From Algoriphagus faecimaris (lineage in GTDB: Bacteria; Bacteroidota; Bacteroidia; Cytophagales; Cyclobacteriaceae): a DNA stretch of 61,916 nucleotides. This document shows positions 27,391 to 35,814 of this stretch, one piece after another (the first letter of the stretch is position 1; every line of letters begins with the position of its first letter). A program made the translations under genes and the position numbers. The notes below the pieces were generated by a model, which made no database searches, was not told the DNA's origin, and saw only the letters and a list, made by a program, of their open reading frames with translations. Where the stretch lies: NCBI RefSeq assembly GCF_900101705.1, contig NZ_FNAC01000028.1:1-61916 (forward strand), in the 5' to 3' direction.

Positions 27391-28371
27391 TTACCCTCCG
27401 ATATTGATCATGCTTCGATTTTCAATCACATCCGGATTGGCCTTAAGGTAATCCGGGTCAAACTGTCCACCTAAGGCCTTGTGCTTTCTCGAAATGGATA
27501 AACGAATCAGTTCTTCCACATTCTCTCCTTTTCTTAAAGCGCCCAAAAGATCCAATTCTTCTTTGCCAAATAGACAATTCTTAATTTTTCCGTCTGCAGT
27601 AAGCCGGATTCGATTACAGCCTGCACAGAAGTTTTCGCTCATCGTGGTGATAAAAGCGAAGGTGCCAGCAAAGCCTGGAACTTGGTATTTCTTAGCTGTG
27701 TCGTGCTTTTTGTCCAGCAGTTTCTCCACTGGAAATTTTTCCTTCACCAGTTCCAGCATGCTAGCTGCTGTGATGACTTTTTTACTTTGCCAATGATTAC
27801 CGGCAAAGGGCATAAATTCGATGAAGCGTACATGAAGGGGAAGCCTCTCGGTCAAGGCCACAAAGTCGCAGATTTCCTCTTCGATCAAGCCATGAAGAGC
27901 TACAGCATTGATTTTGACCCGAAAGCCTTCCTTGAGTAACAATTCGATATTTCCCCAAACCTGATCCAACTGATCTCTTCGAGTCAATTTTAAAAACTTT
28001 TCTCTATTGAGCGTATCTAAAGAAACATTTACAGAGCGAACTCCTGCTCTTTTCATCACCTCAACATGCTTATGGATGAGCACGCCATTAGTAGTGAGTG
28101 TCAACTCCACATTATGGGCTGCCAAACGCTCCAAAATCTCAGGAAATTCCTTTCTGACCAAAGGTTCACCGCCTGTCAGCCGGATTTTTTTTACCCCAAG
28201 TCGGATAAACAATTCTCCCAATTTCAGGATTTCATCCTGACTCATCAGCTTGGACTGAGGCATCCACTCCATCTCCTCCTGCGGCATGCAATAGGTACAA
28301 CGAAAATTGCAGTGATCTGTGAGCGAGATCCTGAGGTAATCATGAGTACGTCCAAAAGCGTCCTGAAGCAT
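27391..28371 (-). CDS. moaA: GTP 3',8-cyclase (MoaA)
   Basis: A 326-residue radical-SAM enzyme for the first step of molybdenum-cofactor synthesis. It has the N-terminal [4Fe-4S] motif C21-x3-C25-x2-C28, the C-terminal cluster region CAGCNRIRLTADGKIKNC, and the C-terminal Gly-Gly (INIGG) that enters the active site. All parts expected of MoaA are present. It is the first gene of the moaA-moeA-tauE run. The partner moaC, needed for the next step, was not found in this window. Confidence 0.95.
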   Translation of the reverse strand: MLQDAFGRTHDYLRISLTDHCNFRCTYCMPQEEMEWMPQSKLMSQDEILKLGELFIRLGVKKIRLTGGEPLVRKEFPEILERLAAHNVELTLTTNGVLIHKHVEVMKRAGVRSVNVSLDTLNREKFLKLTRRDQLDQVWGNIELLLKEGFRVKINAVALHGLIEEEICDFVALTERLPLHVRFIEFMPFAGNHWQSKKVITAASMLELVKEKFPVEKLLDKKHDTAKKYQVPGFAGTFAFITTMSENFCAGCNRIRLTADGKIKNCLFGKEELDLLGALRKGENVEELIRLSISRKHKALGGQFDPDYLKANPDVIENRSMINIGG

Positions 28372-28501
28372 ATGCGATGATAATGATTTTTAGCTCAAAA
28401 GGTAAGGCGATTTGAGTTGAAAGGTAAAATATAAAGTTATAAATACAGTTAGAGCGACTTTATTGAATTAGAATTTCAATTTTCAGAGCAAAGTTCAGAA
28501 A

Positions 28502-29401
28502 TCAAGCTTTTCTAAACTGAGTGGGTGACATATTCAGGTGTTTTTTGAAAAAATTATTAAAATGAGTCACCTCAGTAAATCCCAAAGAATAAGCTATCTC
28601 AGATACATTCCAGTTACTTTGCATTAGAAGGATTTTGGTTTCTTGAACTAGGCGATCCGCAATCAGTTGGCTGGTGGTTTTTCCAGTCATTTCCTTAACC
28701 GCCCGATTGAGATGATTGACATGAATATTGAGTTGATCGGCAAAATCTGCAGGCGTTCTCAAGCTTATGATTTTATGTATATCATCAATTGGAAACTGTC
28801 TCTCAAGCAGTTCCAAGAAAATAGATGCTATCCGAACAGAAGCATTCCCGTGCTGAGAGGTTTGTATTTCCGCAGGCTGCAACTTCATGCCAAAATGAAT
28901 CAACTCAAATACCAAAGCTCGAAGCGAATCATATTTGTATTTATATTCTGAATTAAACTCATTCTGCATTTTATCAAAGAGCTTTTCCACCTCTTCTGTT
29001 TCCTCATCACTCAATTCAAAGATGTGGATTCCGTTGGGATGAAAGACCTCATATTGCTGGATTTGACCAAAATTCATAAAAAAGTGGGGGTTAAAAATGC
29101 AGTAAATCCCTTGGGTCTCAGGAGTCAAATGATCCCACTTGTAAGGCACCAAAGGATTCGAAAAAGAAAGCGCCTGTTTTTTCACTTCATAAATACGGTC
29201 TGCATAGTGCACCGTACTTTCACCCTTGACCAGCATAACTTTGTAAAAATCCCTTCTACGATAAGGCACAGCCTTCATTTTCCCTTCAAAATAAGGCTCC
29301 AAACGAAACAGGTTAAAATGCCCAATTTCATTTGCAATAGATTCCGGAATCCAATTAAACTTCCGCTTGTAAAACTCCTCTATGCTTTCGGGATTTTCCA
29401 T
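28502..29401 (-). CDS. AraC family transcriptional regulator
   Basis: A 299-residue regulator from the Met at 29401 (MENPESIEEFYKRK). A cupin-like sensor part spans about 20-190, and the AraC/XylS double helix-turn-helix occupies the last 100 residues (LNIHVNHLNRAVKEMTGKTTS, then WNVSEIAYSLGFTEVTHFNNFFKK). The upstream gene stops only 4 bp earlier, so the two are probably cotranscribed. Target genes and inducing ligand are unknown. The frame could be extended 10 codons upstream, but that would overlap the preceding gene. Confidence 0.85.
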   Translation of the reverse strand: MENPESIEEFYKRKFNWIPESIANEIGHFNLFRLEPYFEGKMKAVPYRRRDFYKVMLVKGESTVHYADRIYEVKKQALSFSNPLVPYKWDHLTPETQGIYCIFNPHFFMNFGQIQQYEVFHPNGIHIFELSDEETEEVEKLFDKMQNEFNSEYKYKYDSLRALVFELIHFGMKLQPAEIQTSQHGNASVRIASIFLELLERQFPIDDIHKIISLRTPADFADQLNIHVNHLNRAVKEMTGKTTSQLIADRLVQETKILLMQSNWNVSEIAYSLGFTEVTHFNNFFKKHLNMSPTQFRKA

Positions 29402-29405
29402 GGGT

Positions 29406-30215
29406 TTATTTTTTAGCGTAACGATTTTCAAACTTATAGATCAAACTCACATTCCAAACCAAATCATTCCCCGGGATGGTGGATTTGATTTTTTGGTTGA
29501 AAAAGGTCTGAAGCTGAAATGGAAAATCAGTTTTTTTGAGCGTCAAAGCTGTATTGGCATAATAGCCAGAGTCTCCGTCAAGATTTAGGAAAAATACCTG
29601 TGGGCTGAGTTGAAGTAAGAGCTCCCTTTTAAGCTTAAAATCCGCCAATCCAGCATTTAAGGCTAGAAAATCGGAGTTTTTTGCAGTAATTACCTGAACT
29701 CCCATTCCGCGCTGATAATAAAGCCCGAGCGAGAATTTATCCGTGAATTTGAAATTCGTATTCACTTCCCCTGCGACATAACGATTAGCAACAAATGCCT
29801 TTTCTTCCGCTCCATTCACGATCATTTCATTTTCTGTAAAGAGAAAAGCCGGATGCCCGCCTATCGTAAGCGAAAACCGTTTGTCTTTGATTACTTTGTA
29901 TCGACCCCAAAAAATAAGTGTCCATGGCTTTCCGTCCATTCCAAACCGCAGCATAGGATCAAAGGACAATCGCTCGCCACCCATACTGAGATCAAAATAA
30001 ACTGCCGGTCTATCCAAGGAGAAGGAAGGGATAATGGATACCCCATTGCTGGTGGCGGTGATGGTACCGCTTAGGTGTCTATTATTTTCTTCTTGGGCAA
30101 TTGCGCCGAAGCTTATCACAATCAACCCAATTCCCGAACAAAACAAACTTTTTGCATTGAAATACTTCAATTTGGCAATTCCCTTCAAGATGGAGAGTAG
30201 TCTATTGATTTTCAT
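29406..30215 (-). CDS. Outer-membrane beta-barrel-like secreted protein
   Basis: A 269-residue exported protein beginning at the Met at 30215, which opens a long signal segment (MKINRLLSILKGIAKLKYF through GAIAQEE, cleavage near residue 41). The rest is made of alternating strands such as GERLSFDPMLRFGMD and KDKRFSLTIGGHPAFLF with aromatic ends, ending in WNVSLIYKFENRY. This is typical of a small outer-membrane barrel. No named family is recognised. It lies upstream of and close to the AraC regulator. Confidence 0.65.
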   Translation of the reverse strand: MKINRLLSILKGIAKLKYFNAKSLFCSGIGLIVISFGAIAQEENNRHLSGTITATSNGVSIIPSFSLDRPAVYFDLSMGGERLSFDPMLRFGMDGKPWTLIFWGRYKVIKDKRFSLTIGGHPAFLFTENEMIVNGAEEKAFVANRYVAGEVNTNFKFTDKFSLGLYYQRGMGVQVITAKNSDFLALNAGLADFKLKRELLLQLSPQVFFLNLDGDSGYYANTALTLKKTDFPFQLQTFFNQKIKSTIPGNDLVWNVSLIYKFENRYAKK

Positions 30216-30470
30216 GGTAATATAATGCAAGAATTCAGCGCACAAAAGTCGTAGGAAAACATCGAATCGGATTAATCCTATTCAAATGAAAACTTACGAT
30301 TTTCAAACAAATATCCATATTCGAGCTTCCATCAAGACTGATTTACATCAGGTTTTATAATGATTGTTTGAATTTGATAAGATATGGTTTGAATAGAGTT
30401 AGATAAGTAGAAGGCCAATTATGAATTTTGTAAGGATTTATTCCAATTTCAATTTCTAAATTAGCTAGCT

Positions 30471-30920
30471 ATGAAAAAGTATTTATTGGTATTTGCCCTA
30501 TTTCTAATAGGAACCGATTACACATTTGCACAAGCCAACACCGAACAAGAAATCAAACAACTGTCCTTAGACAAATGGCAATGGATGGCCGATAAAGATG
30601 TAGTCAAATTGGAAAAACTCTTTGATGATAAGGCGAAGTTTGTGCACATGAGCGGAACTTGGAAAAAAGACCGTGAACTGGAAATCATTGAGACTGGCAG
30701 TATCTGGTACAAAAATGCGGAAATTCATGACACTGCCGTGGAGATTTCCGGTGATGTTGCAGTCGTTTGGAATCGGATCACCCTCACAGCTTTCGTCCGA
30801 GGAAGTGATGTTGAGAATGAATTTACAGTCACCGAAGTGTACCAAAAGCAAGGAAATGATTGGAAAATGCTTGTTTTTACATTCAGTAGCGTTCGCAATA
30901 CCCATGAGATCGAGAAGTAA
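30471..30920 (+). CDS. Secreted NTF2-like (SnoaL/DUF4440-type) protein
   Basis: A 149-residue protein with a signal peptide (MKKYLLVFALFLIGTDYTFAQ, cleavage near residue 21). The rest has the NTF2/SnoaL pattern of a helix (LDKWQWMADKDVVKLEKLFDDKA) and a curved sheet (FVHMSG, WYKNAEIHD, VTEVYQKQGNDWKML). NTF2-like exported proteins may bind or modify small molecules; the function is unknown. It is the first of two adjacent paralogues: the neighbour at 31103 shares the WQWMADKD, FVHMGG and WYKKA blocks. Confidence 0.75.
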   Translation: MKKYLLVFALFLIGTDYTFAQANTEQEIKQLSLDKWQWMADKDVVKLEKLFDDKAKFVHMSGTWKKDRELEIIETGSIWYKNAEIHDTAVEISGDVAVVWNRITLTAFVRGSDVENEFTVTEVYQKQGNDWKMLVFTFSSVRNTHEIEK

Positions 30921-30928
30921 CATAACTG

Positions 30929-30999
30929 AAACCTGCCAGGTTTGGGGCGAAAAAAGACAGGAAACAATAACAAAGCCCATAAAACCTGGCAGGTTTTTC
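30929..30999 (+). terminator. Terminator-like inverted repeat between the two NTF2 paralogues
   Basis: AAACCTGCCAGGTTT (30929-30943) and AAACCTGGCAGGTTT (30982-30996) are perfect inverted repeats 38 bp apart, and the second copy runs into a short T-run. Each arm is also partly palindromic on its own. This fits a terminator after the first paralogue. Confidence 0.6.
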
Positions 31000-31102
31000 T
31001 TTCGGACAATTCTCCAGTCTGTGTCTCCACTGAAAGGAACTTTCAAATAAAATCAAGTGAATGAGAACACTCACTTTGTCACTTCACACAAACCCATATA
31101 GC

Positions 31103-31540
31103 ATGAAAAAGATAGTATTCAGCCTATTCCTGCTCCTCTTCCTTGTGCAAATCACCGTTGCCCAAAACACTTCCGAGAAACAGGAAATCATCGAGCTCTC
31201 CAAAACCAAATGGCAATGGATGGCGGATAAAGATGCCGATAAACTGGCCGAATTGTTTGACGATCAATCCGTCTTCGTCCACATGGGTGGCTCCTGGGGG
31301 AAAGAACGCGAAGTCAACATCATCCGCAGCGGTGGAATTTGGTACAAGAAAGCCGACATCCATGAAGTTTCTGTGGAAATCATCGACAATACAGCTATCC
31401 TTCTCAACCGAATCACTTTGGTTGCAGAAGTCGGCGGAAACGAAGTCACCAACCCTTTCGAAGTCACTGAAGTGTATATCAAAAAGGCTGATGGATGGAA
31501 GCTGGGCTCACTCTCCTTTACCCGACTGATGACTCCCTGA
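31103..31540 (+). CDS. Secreted NTF2-like protein, paralogue of the gene at 30471
   Basis: A 145-residue exported protein from the ATG at 31103; the 14 codons before it are not signal-like. A signal peptide (MKKIVFSLFLLLFLVQITVAQ) is followed by the same domain as the neighbour, with identical or near-identical blocks (KWQWMADKDADKLAELFDDQS, FVHMGGSW and WYKKADIHEVSVEI). The pair looks like a tandem duplication that has diverged. The role is unknown. Confidence 0.75.
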   Translation: MKKIVFSLFLLLFLVQITVAQNTSEKQEIIELSKTKWQWMADKDADKLAELFDDQSVFVHMGGSWGKEREVNIIRSGGIWYKKADIHEVSVEIIDNTAILLNRITLVAEVGGNEVTNPFEVTEVYIKKADGWKLGSLSFTRLMTP

Positions 31541-31639
31541 GGAAATTAAAAATAAGAATTTAAACCTGACAGGCTTGAAATAGAGATAGCGACAGTCTCG
31601 AACCAGATCGAATAAACTTAACAGATTTTCAACCACGCT

Positions 31640-31740
31640 CCTCGGGATTTGTAATCCCTGCAGCCTCGGTTAGTGTCTCCACTAACCGAAACAAAACAAG
31701 TGCGCAGGGACCTGACTAACCGTCAGGCAGGCACTCACTT
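31640..31740. repeat. Cluster of three small hairpins (REP-like)
   Basis: GGGATT-TGT-AATCCC (31644-31658, 3-base loop), TCGGTTAGTG-TCTC-CACTAACCGA (31666-31689, perfect 10-bp stem), and CCTGAC-TAACC-GTCAGG (about 31709-31726). The first shares the GGGATT/AATCCC stem with the array at 23474-25471 but has a different loop. It lies in the 230-bp gap before the flavodoxin gene. Mobilisation by a RAYT in trans is a guess. Confidence 0.55.
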
Positions 31741-31770
31741 GGGCATAAAAAGCATCATCAAACCAAACCA

Positions 31771-32397
31771 ATGAAGCTCTTCTTCCTCAGTTTTTTCCTA
31801 TATACCTCTTTGAACAGTTCCTGCCAAACACATACAGGTGACCATCAGAAAGTGGCACAGGTCGCCGCAGACAAAATACTAATCGTCTACCTATCCCGCA
31901 CCAAAAACACCAAAACAGTGGCGGAGATGATTCAAAAGGAAGTCGGAGGAAATTTGATTGAATTGGAATTGGTCATGCCCTATCCGGAAAACTACCAAGC
32001 CATCGTAGCCCAAGTGGCCAAAGAAAATGAAACTGGCTTCCTGCCTCCGCTAAAAACCAATATCACCGATTTGGAACAATACGAGGTGGTTTTTCTCGGT
32101 TTCCCGACTTGGGGAATGCAATTGCCTCCACCAATGAAAAGCTTCCTTTCATCAAATGACCTAAGCGGAAAGAAAGTCATTCCCTTTAACACGCATGCGG
32201 GCTATGAGATTGGAAGTAGTTTTAAAACTGTGGAACGGATTTGCGAAAAATGTCAGATCCTAAAAGGGTTTTCCACAAAAGGTGGAATCGAAAGGGATGG
32301 AATTCTTTTTTTAATGGAAGGTAAAAAAGAAATACAAGTAGAGCAGGAGCTAAAGAAATGGCTCATCAAACTTAATCTACTGACTACCAATAAGTAA
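31771..32397 (+). CDS. Exported flavodoxin-like protein
   Basis: A 208-residue flavodoxin fold. It has the FMN phosphate-binding loop in YLSRTKNTKTVAE, the loop near FLGFPTWGMQLPPP, and THAGYEIGS towards the C-terminus. It begins with a hydrophobic signal segment (MKLFFLSFFLYTSLNSSC), and Cys18 could be a Bacteroidota-type lipidation site. It would therefore be a periplasmic or membrane-linked flavodoxin, unlike the classic cytosolic electron carrier. The electron partner is unknown; periplasmic molybdoenzymes encoded nearby are candidates only by location. Confidence 0.8.
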   Translation: MKLFFLSFFLYTSLNSSCQTHTGDHQKVAQVAADKILIVYLSRTKNTKTVAEMIQKEVGGNLIELELVMPYPENYQAIVAQVAKENETGFLPPLKTNITDLEQYEVVFLGFPTWGMQLPPPMKSFLSSNDLSGKKVIPFNTHAGYEIGSSFKTVERICEKCQILKGFSTKGGIERDGILFLMEGKKEIQVEQELKKWLIKLNLLTTNK

Positions 32398-32489
32398 TTC
32401 TAGTCTTTATAATTTATTAATGTGGGTATTTTTAAACCTTCTTGGCAAGAGCTTGTTCCTCTGTAGACATCTAAAAAAACCTTCAAACA

Positions 32490-33035
32490 ATGAAAAGTAC
32501 AAAAATTTTAGCTCTAGCGGGAAGTTTCCTGGCGATAGGATTGTGGACTGCTTGCAGCGCTCCTAAAGAGGAAGCCACTGAAGAAGTTGCGGTAGAAGTA
32601 GTGGAGGAGACTCCAGAACCATCCAACACAGTAGTGGACATCGCTATCGGTTCTCCGGATCATACGACCTTGGTAGCCGCTGTTCAAGCAGCAGGACTGG
32701 CCGAAACACTTAGCGGAGAGGGACCATTTACCGTTTTTGCTCCTACTAATGCGGCTTTCGAGGCCCTACCAGCGGGAACTGTAGAAGATCTTTTGAAGCC
32801 TGAAAACAAAGAAACTTTAACTGGTATTCTAACCTTCCATGTGGTCTCAGGAAATGTAATGTCAGGAGACTTAAGCGACGGACAAATAGTCACTACGCTC
32901 AATGGAGAAACATTGACCGTATCCATTGCAGATGGAGTGGTTAAGATTGGTGGCGCAACAGTCGTAGCAGCCGATTTGGCTGGAGACAATGGAGTAGTAC
33001 ACGTGATCGACACGGTTTTACTACCTGCTCAGTAA
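32490..33035 (+). CDS. Fasciclin-domain lipoprotein
   Basis: A 181-residue exported protein. A lipoprotein-like signal ends at Cys22 (WTAC), then an acidic linker (EEATEEVAVEVVEET), and a fasciclin (FAS1) domain at about 50-180. The FAS1 H1 block FTVFAPTNAAFEALP and H2 block GDNGVVHVIDTVLLP are both intact. Such proteins are surface or periplasmic adhesion or scaffold proteins. It precedes the first molybdoenzyme gene but has its own terminator. Confidence 0.88.
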   Translation: MKSTKILALAGSFLAIGLWTACSAPKEEATEEVAVEVVEETPEPSNTVVDIAIGSPDHTTLVAAVQAAGLAETLSGEGPFTVFAPTNAAFEALPAGTVEDLLKPENKETLTGILTFHVVSGNVMSGDLSDGQIVTTLNGETLTVSIADGVVKIGGATVVAADLAGDNGVVHVIDTVLLPAQ

Positions 33036-33056
33036 AAAATAATCAAGTCAAAATTG

Positions 33057-33088
33057 AAGGCTGATCCCTAGGGTCAGCCTTTTTTTTA
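33057..33088 (+). terminator. Rho-independent terminator after the fasciclin gene
   Basis: AAGGCTGA (33057-33064) and TCAGCCTT (33074-33081) pair around a 9-base loop, followed by a long T-run. Confidence 0.88.
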
Positions 33089-33125
33089 CTTTTTTTTTAA
33101 GCGCACAATTGTTTGATATGTGTAA

Positions 33126-33154
33126 TTTGATTCCTAGGGTACTTTGTATCTTGC
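33126..33154 (+). promoter_or_regulatory. Bacteroidota-type promoter-like boxes before the first molybdoenzyme
   Basis: TTTG (33126-33129), a 17-bp spacer and TATCTTGC (33147-33154) resemble the -33 TTTG and -7 TAnnTTTG boxes, with one T fewer in the second. The start codon follows 77 bp later. TATCTTG also occurs before the genes at 46314 (46267-46273) and 47832 (47690-47696). Confidence 0.45.
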
Positions 33155-33230
33155 ACTTTACTTCAATGGTTTCACTAGTCCATTAGGATAAACTTCTTAA
33201 TTCCCTCCGAAAGTTTAAAACGCAGTCTTC

Positions 33231-35462
33231 ATGAAAACATCCTCTACTCTCAACCGCCGATCTTTTCTCAAAGTCTCTGCTTTAGCAGGTGGTGGAATGA
33301 TTCTGAGCTTCAACTGGCTGGCGGGATGCAAGCCCAAGGAGATCGAAGAACCGGGTCTTACAAAGGAATGGTTTAAGCTAAACGGTTACATCAAAATAGG
33401 AGAAAACGGACTGATCACCATCATGTCTCCTAATCCGGAAGGCGGACAAAATATCAAGACTTCCATGCCCCTCATCGTGGCAGAGGAACTCGATGCCGAT
33501 TGGAGTAAGGTGGTGGTAGAGCAGGCCCCTTTGGACACAGACAATTTTACTCGGCAGTTTATTGGGGGGAGTCAAGCGATTCGATTGGGCTGGACCGCAT
33601 TGCGAACTGCCGGAGCTACTGCCCGTCAACTGCTCATTCATGCAGCAGCAAAAACTTGGAATGTTCCAGCTTCAGAGATCAGCACCGAACCTGGGTTCTT
33701 AATTCACGAAGGTAGTGGCAAAAAAGCCCATTTCGGGGAAATGGCTTCCCAAGCGGCCACCTTACCAATTCCCAAGGAAATTCCCTTCAAGGAAATCTCT
33801 AAGTTTAGACTGATCGGAACCTCTCATAAAAATGTGGACAGTAAAAATATTGTAACAGGAAAGCCACTTTTTGGGATCGATTACAAAAAGGAAGGGATGC
33901 TCATCGCCATGATCATCCATCCACCTGCACATGGGTTGCGCCTCAAGTCATTTGATGATTCTGCCGCTCGATCTTTGCCCGGAATCCGGGATATTTTCCA
34001 GATCAAATCGCATCAGGTCGACTACGAACGTACTTTTTTTGACACGACTAGCTTCACGGATTTAGTAGCCATCGTCGGCAATTCTACTTGGGAAGTCATG
34101 CAAGCAAAAAAGGCCATAAAGGTGGAATGGGAGGAGTTTTCTACCTATGATGAAAATCGGGATTGGTTTGGAAGAAAAGAAATCCGAACAATTCCTCAAG
34201 GGCTAGAAAATCAAGATGAGCAAGTTCAAAAAATGGCTCAAGCAGCAATAAATGCCCGTACAGTTCGAAAAGACGGGAACCCTGAAGCCGCTTTTGTCTC
34301 CGCTGCTAAAATCATCGAACAAACCTACCGAGGCCCTTTCTTGGCCCATAACTGCATGGAGCCGATGAATTTCTTTGCCCATGTGGAGGGAAACAAAATT
34401 CATTGTGCCGGCCCACTTCAAAAACCCGAGCTGACTGAGCAGGCACTTTCCACAAGGTTGGGTGTACCCATTGAAAACATAGAAATTGAAATGACTCGAC
34501 TAGGGGGAGGATATGGTCGTCGATCCTATGCACATTGGTTGATCGAAGCGGCTGTGATTTCCCAAAAAGTCAATGCTCCGATCAAATTGATCTACTCACG
34601 AGAAGATGACATGACTGGTGGGATTTATAGACCGATGTATCAAGCAACTTACAGAGCGGCATTGGACAAAAACAATAATCTGATCGGGTTTCATGTCAAT
34701 GCCGGAGGCTTGGTGGAGCCTCCCATTTATCCCAATCGTTTCCCTGCAGGTGCAGTCGATAACTATTGGGCTGAAGAATGGACCGTTCCTTCCAATATTA
34801 CCGTAGGTTCTTTCCGTGCTCCCCGATCCAACTTTATTGCAGCGGCCGAGCAATCCTTCTTAGATGAAGTGGCAGAAGCTGCGGGGAAAGATCCAATCGA
34901 TTTTCGAATAGCCCTTTTACAAAAAGCCAAAACGAACCCTATCGGTGAAAACAATGACTACGATGCGGATCGCTTCATCGGTGTATTAGAATTGCTAAAA
35001 ACCAAATCCAATTGGGGAAAAAGCCAGCAGGGAATTTCCCGAGGGGTTTCGGCTTACTTCTGTCACAACAGCTATGCTGCATCTGTTGTGGATTTAACCC
35101 TGAAGGATGGAAATATTAATATCGAAAGAGTGACTCAAGCTTTAGATTGCGGTCTTTTGATCAATCCGGATGCTGCAAGAAATCTTTGTGAAGGAGCTGT
35201 AGTAGATGCTATTGGTACGGCGATGTATGGTGAGCTGAAATTCAAAAATGGAGTACCGGATAAAAGTAATTTTGACCAATACCGCATGATCAGAATGAAA
35301 GAAGCTCCGAAAGCGATTGAGACCTACTTTGTGGAAAGTCAGGTAGATCCAACAGGCTTAGGCGAACCGGGCTATCCACCCGTATTTGCGGCTTTGGCAA
35401 ATGCGCTTTATAAAGCGACAGGCAGGCGGTTTTACGATCAACCCTTTGCACCTCAGATATAA
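33231..35462 (+). CDS. Tat-exported xanthine dehydrogenase family molybdopterin-binding protein (IorB-like), first copy
   Basis: A 743-residue molybdenum-enzyme large subunit of the aldehyde/xanthine dehydrogenase family, closest in form to isoquinoline 1-oxidoreductase subunit beta. It begins with a Tat signal (RRSFLK at 9-14) and a lipobox-like LAGC ending at Cys33. The rest carries Mo-binding blocks such as GGGYGRR and GSFRAPRSNFIAAAEQS. About half of it matches the paralogue at 39575 by eye. Oxidises an unknown substrate in the periplasm. No 2Fe-2S subunit gene is adjacent. Confidence 0.87.
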   Translation: MKTSSTLNRRSFLKVSALAGGGMILSFNWLAGCKPKEIEEPGLTKEWFKLNGYIKIGENGLITIMSPNPEGGQNIKTSMPLIVAEELDADWSKVVVEQAPLDTDNFTRQFIGGSQAIRLGWTALRTAGATARQLLIHAAAKTWNVPASEISTEPGFLIHEGSGKKAHFGEMASQAATLPIPKEIPFKEISKFRLIGTSHKNVDSKNIVTGKPLFGIDYKKEGMLIAMIIHPPAHGLRLKSFDDSAARSLPGIRDIFQIKSHQVDYERTFFDTTSFTDLVAIVGNSTWEVMQAKKAIKVEWEEFSTYDENRDWFGRKEIRTIPQGLENQDEQVQKMAQAAINARTVRKDGNPEAAFVSAAKIIEQTYRGPFLAHNCMEPMNFFAHVEGNKIHCAGPLQKPELTEQALSTRLGVPIENIEIEMTRLGGGYGRRSYAHWLIEAAVISQKVNAPIKLIYSREDDMTGGIYRPMYQATYRAALDKNNNLIGFHVNAGGLVEPPIYPNRFPAGAVDNYWAEEWTVPSNITVGSFRAPRSNFIAAAEQSFLDEVAEAAGKDPIDFRIALLQKAKTNPIGENNDYDADRFIGVLELLKTKSNWGKSQQGISRGVSAYFCHNSYAASVVDLTLKDGNINIERVTQALDCGLLINPDAARNLCEGAVVDAIGTAMYGELKFKNGVPDKSNFDQYRMIRMKEAPKAIETYFVESQVDPTGLGEPGYPPVFAALANALYKATGRRFYDQPFAPQI

Positions 35463-35814
35463 AACTTACCCGGAACCTTTTTTTGAGGAGTCAAATAAGG
35501 TCGGTAAAAGTCCCCTCCTTTGTTTTTTAAGAGAGAAGGAGGCCTAATAAAACAAGCTGAGTTTCTGCAAGCCGAGAAGAGAAATTTTAACCCTGATAAC
35601 TTAGCCCTTACAAGTTAGAACTTGATTTTTTCAGATTTTTTTTTGTCGTTTAGACTCTTGATCACCAAATTGGTTTGACGTATCAAAAAAAGTCCTAAAT
35701 TTCATTTAAAATAGTTCTCCTCCTTGTTTGATCAACCCCTGAGTCAAACAAGTGGAAAATGGGATCTGAAATAAAAATATCTTTAAAAAACCACTCACCC
35801 TTTGATTTTAACCA
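35463..35814 (+). other. Intergenic region upstream of the propeller sensor
   Basis: 352 bp with no supportable gene. It is AT-rich and ends in the sensor start. No strong promoter match or terminator stands out, and there is only a weak stem near 35500 from the purine-rich GAGGAG region. Confidence 0.3.

Noticed and set aside
31061..31102. Start of the second NTF2-like gene upstream of 31103
   Set aside because: The first 14 codons are not signal-like, while MKKIVFSLFLL at 31103 opens a signal peptide as in the paralogue.
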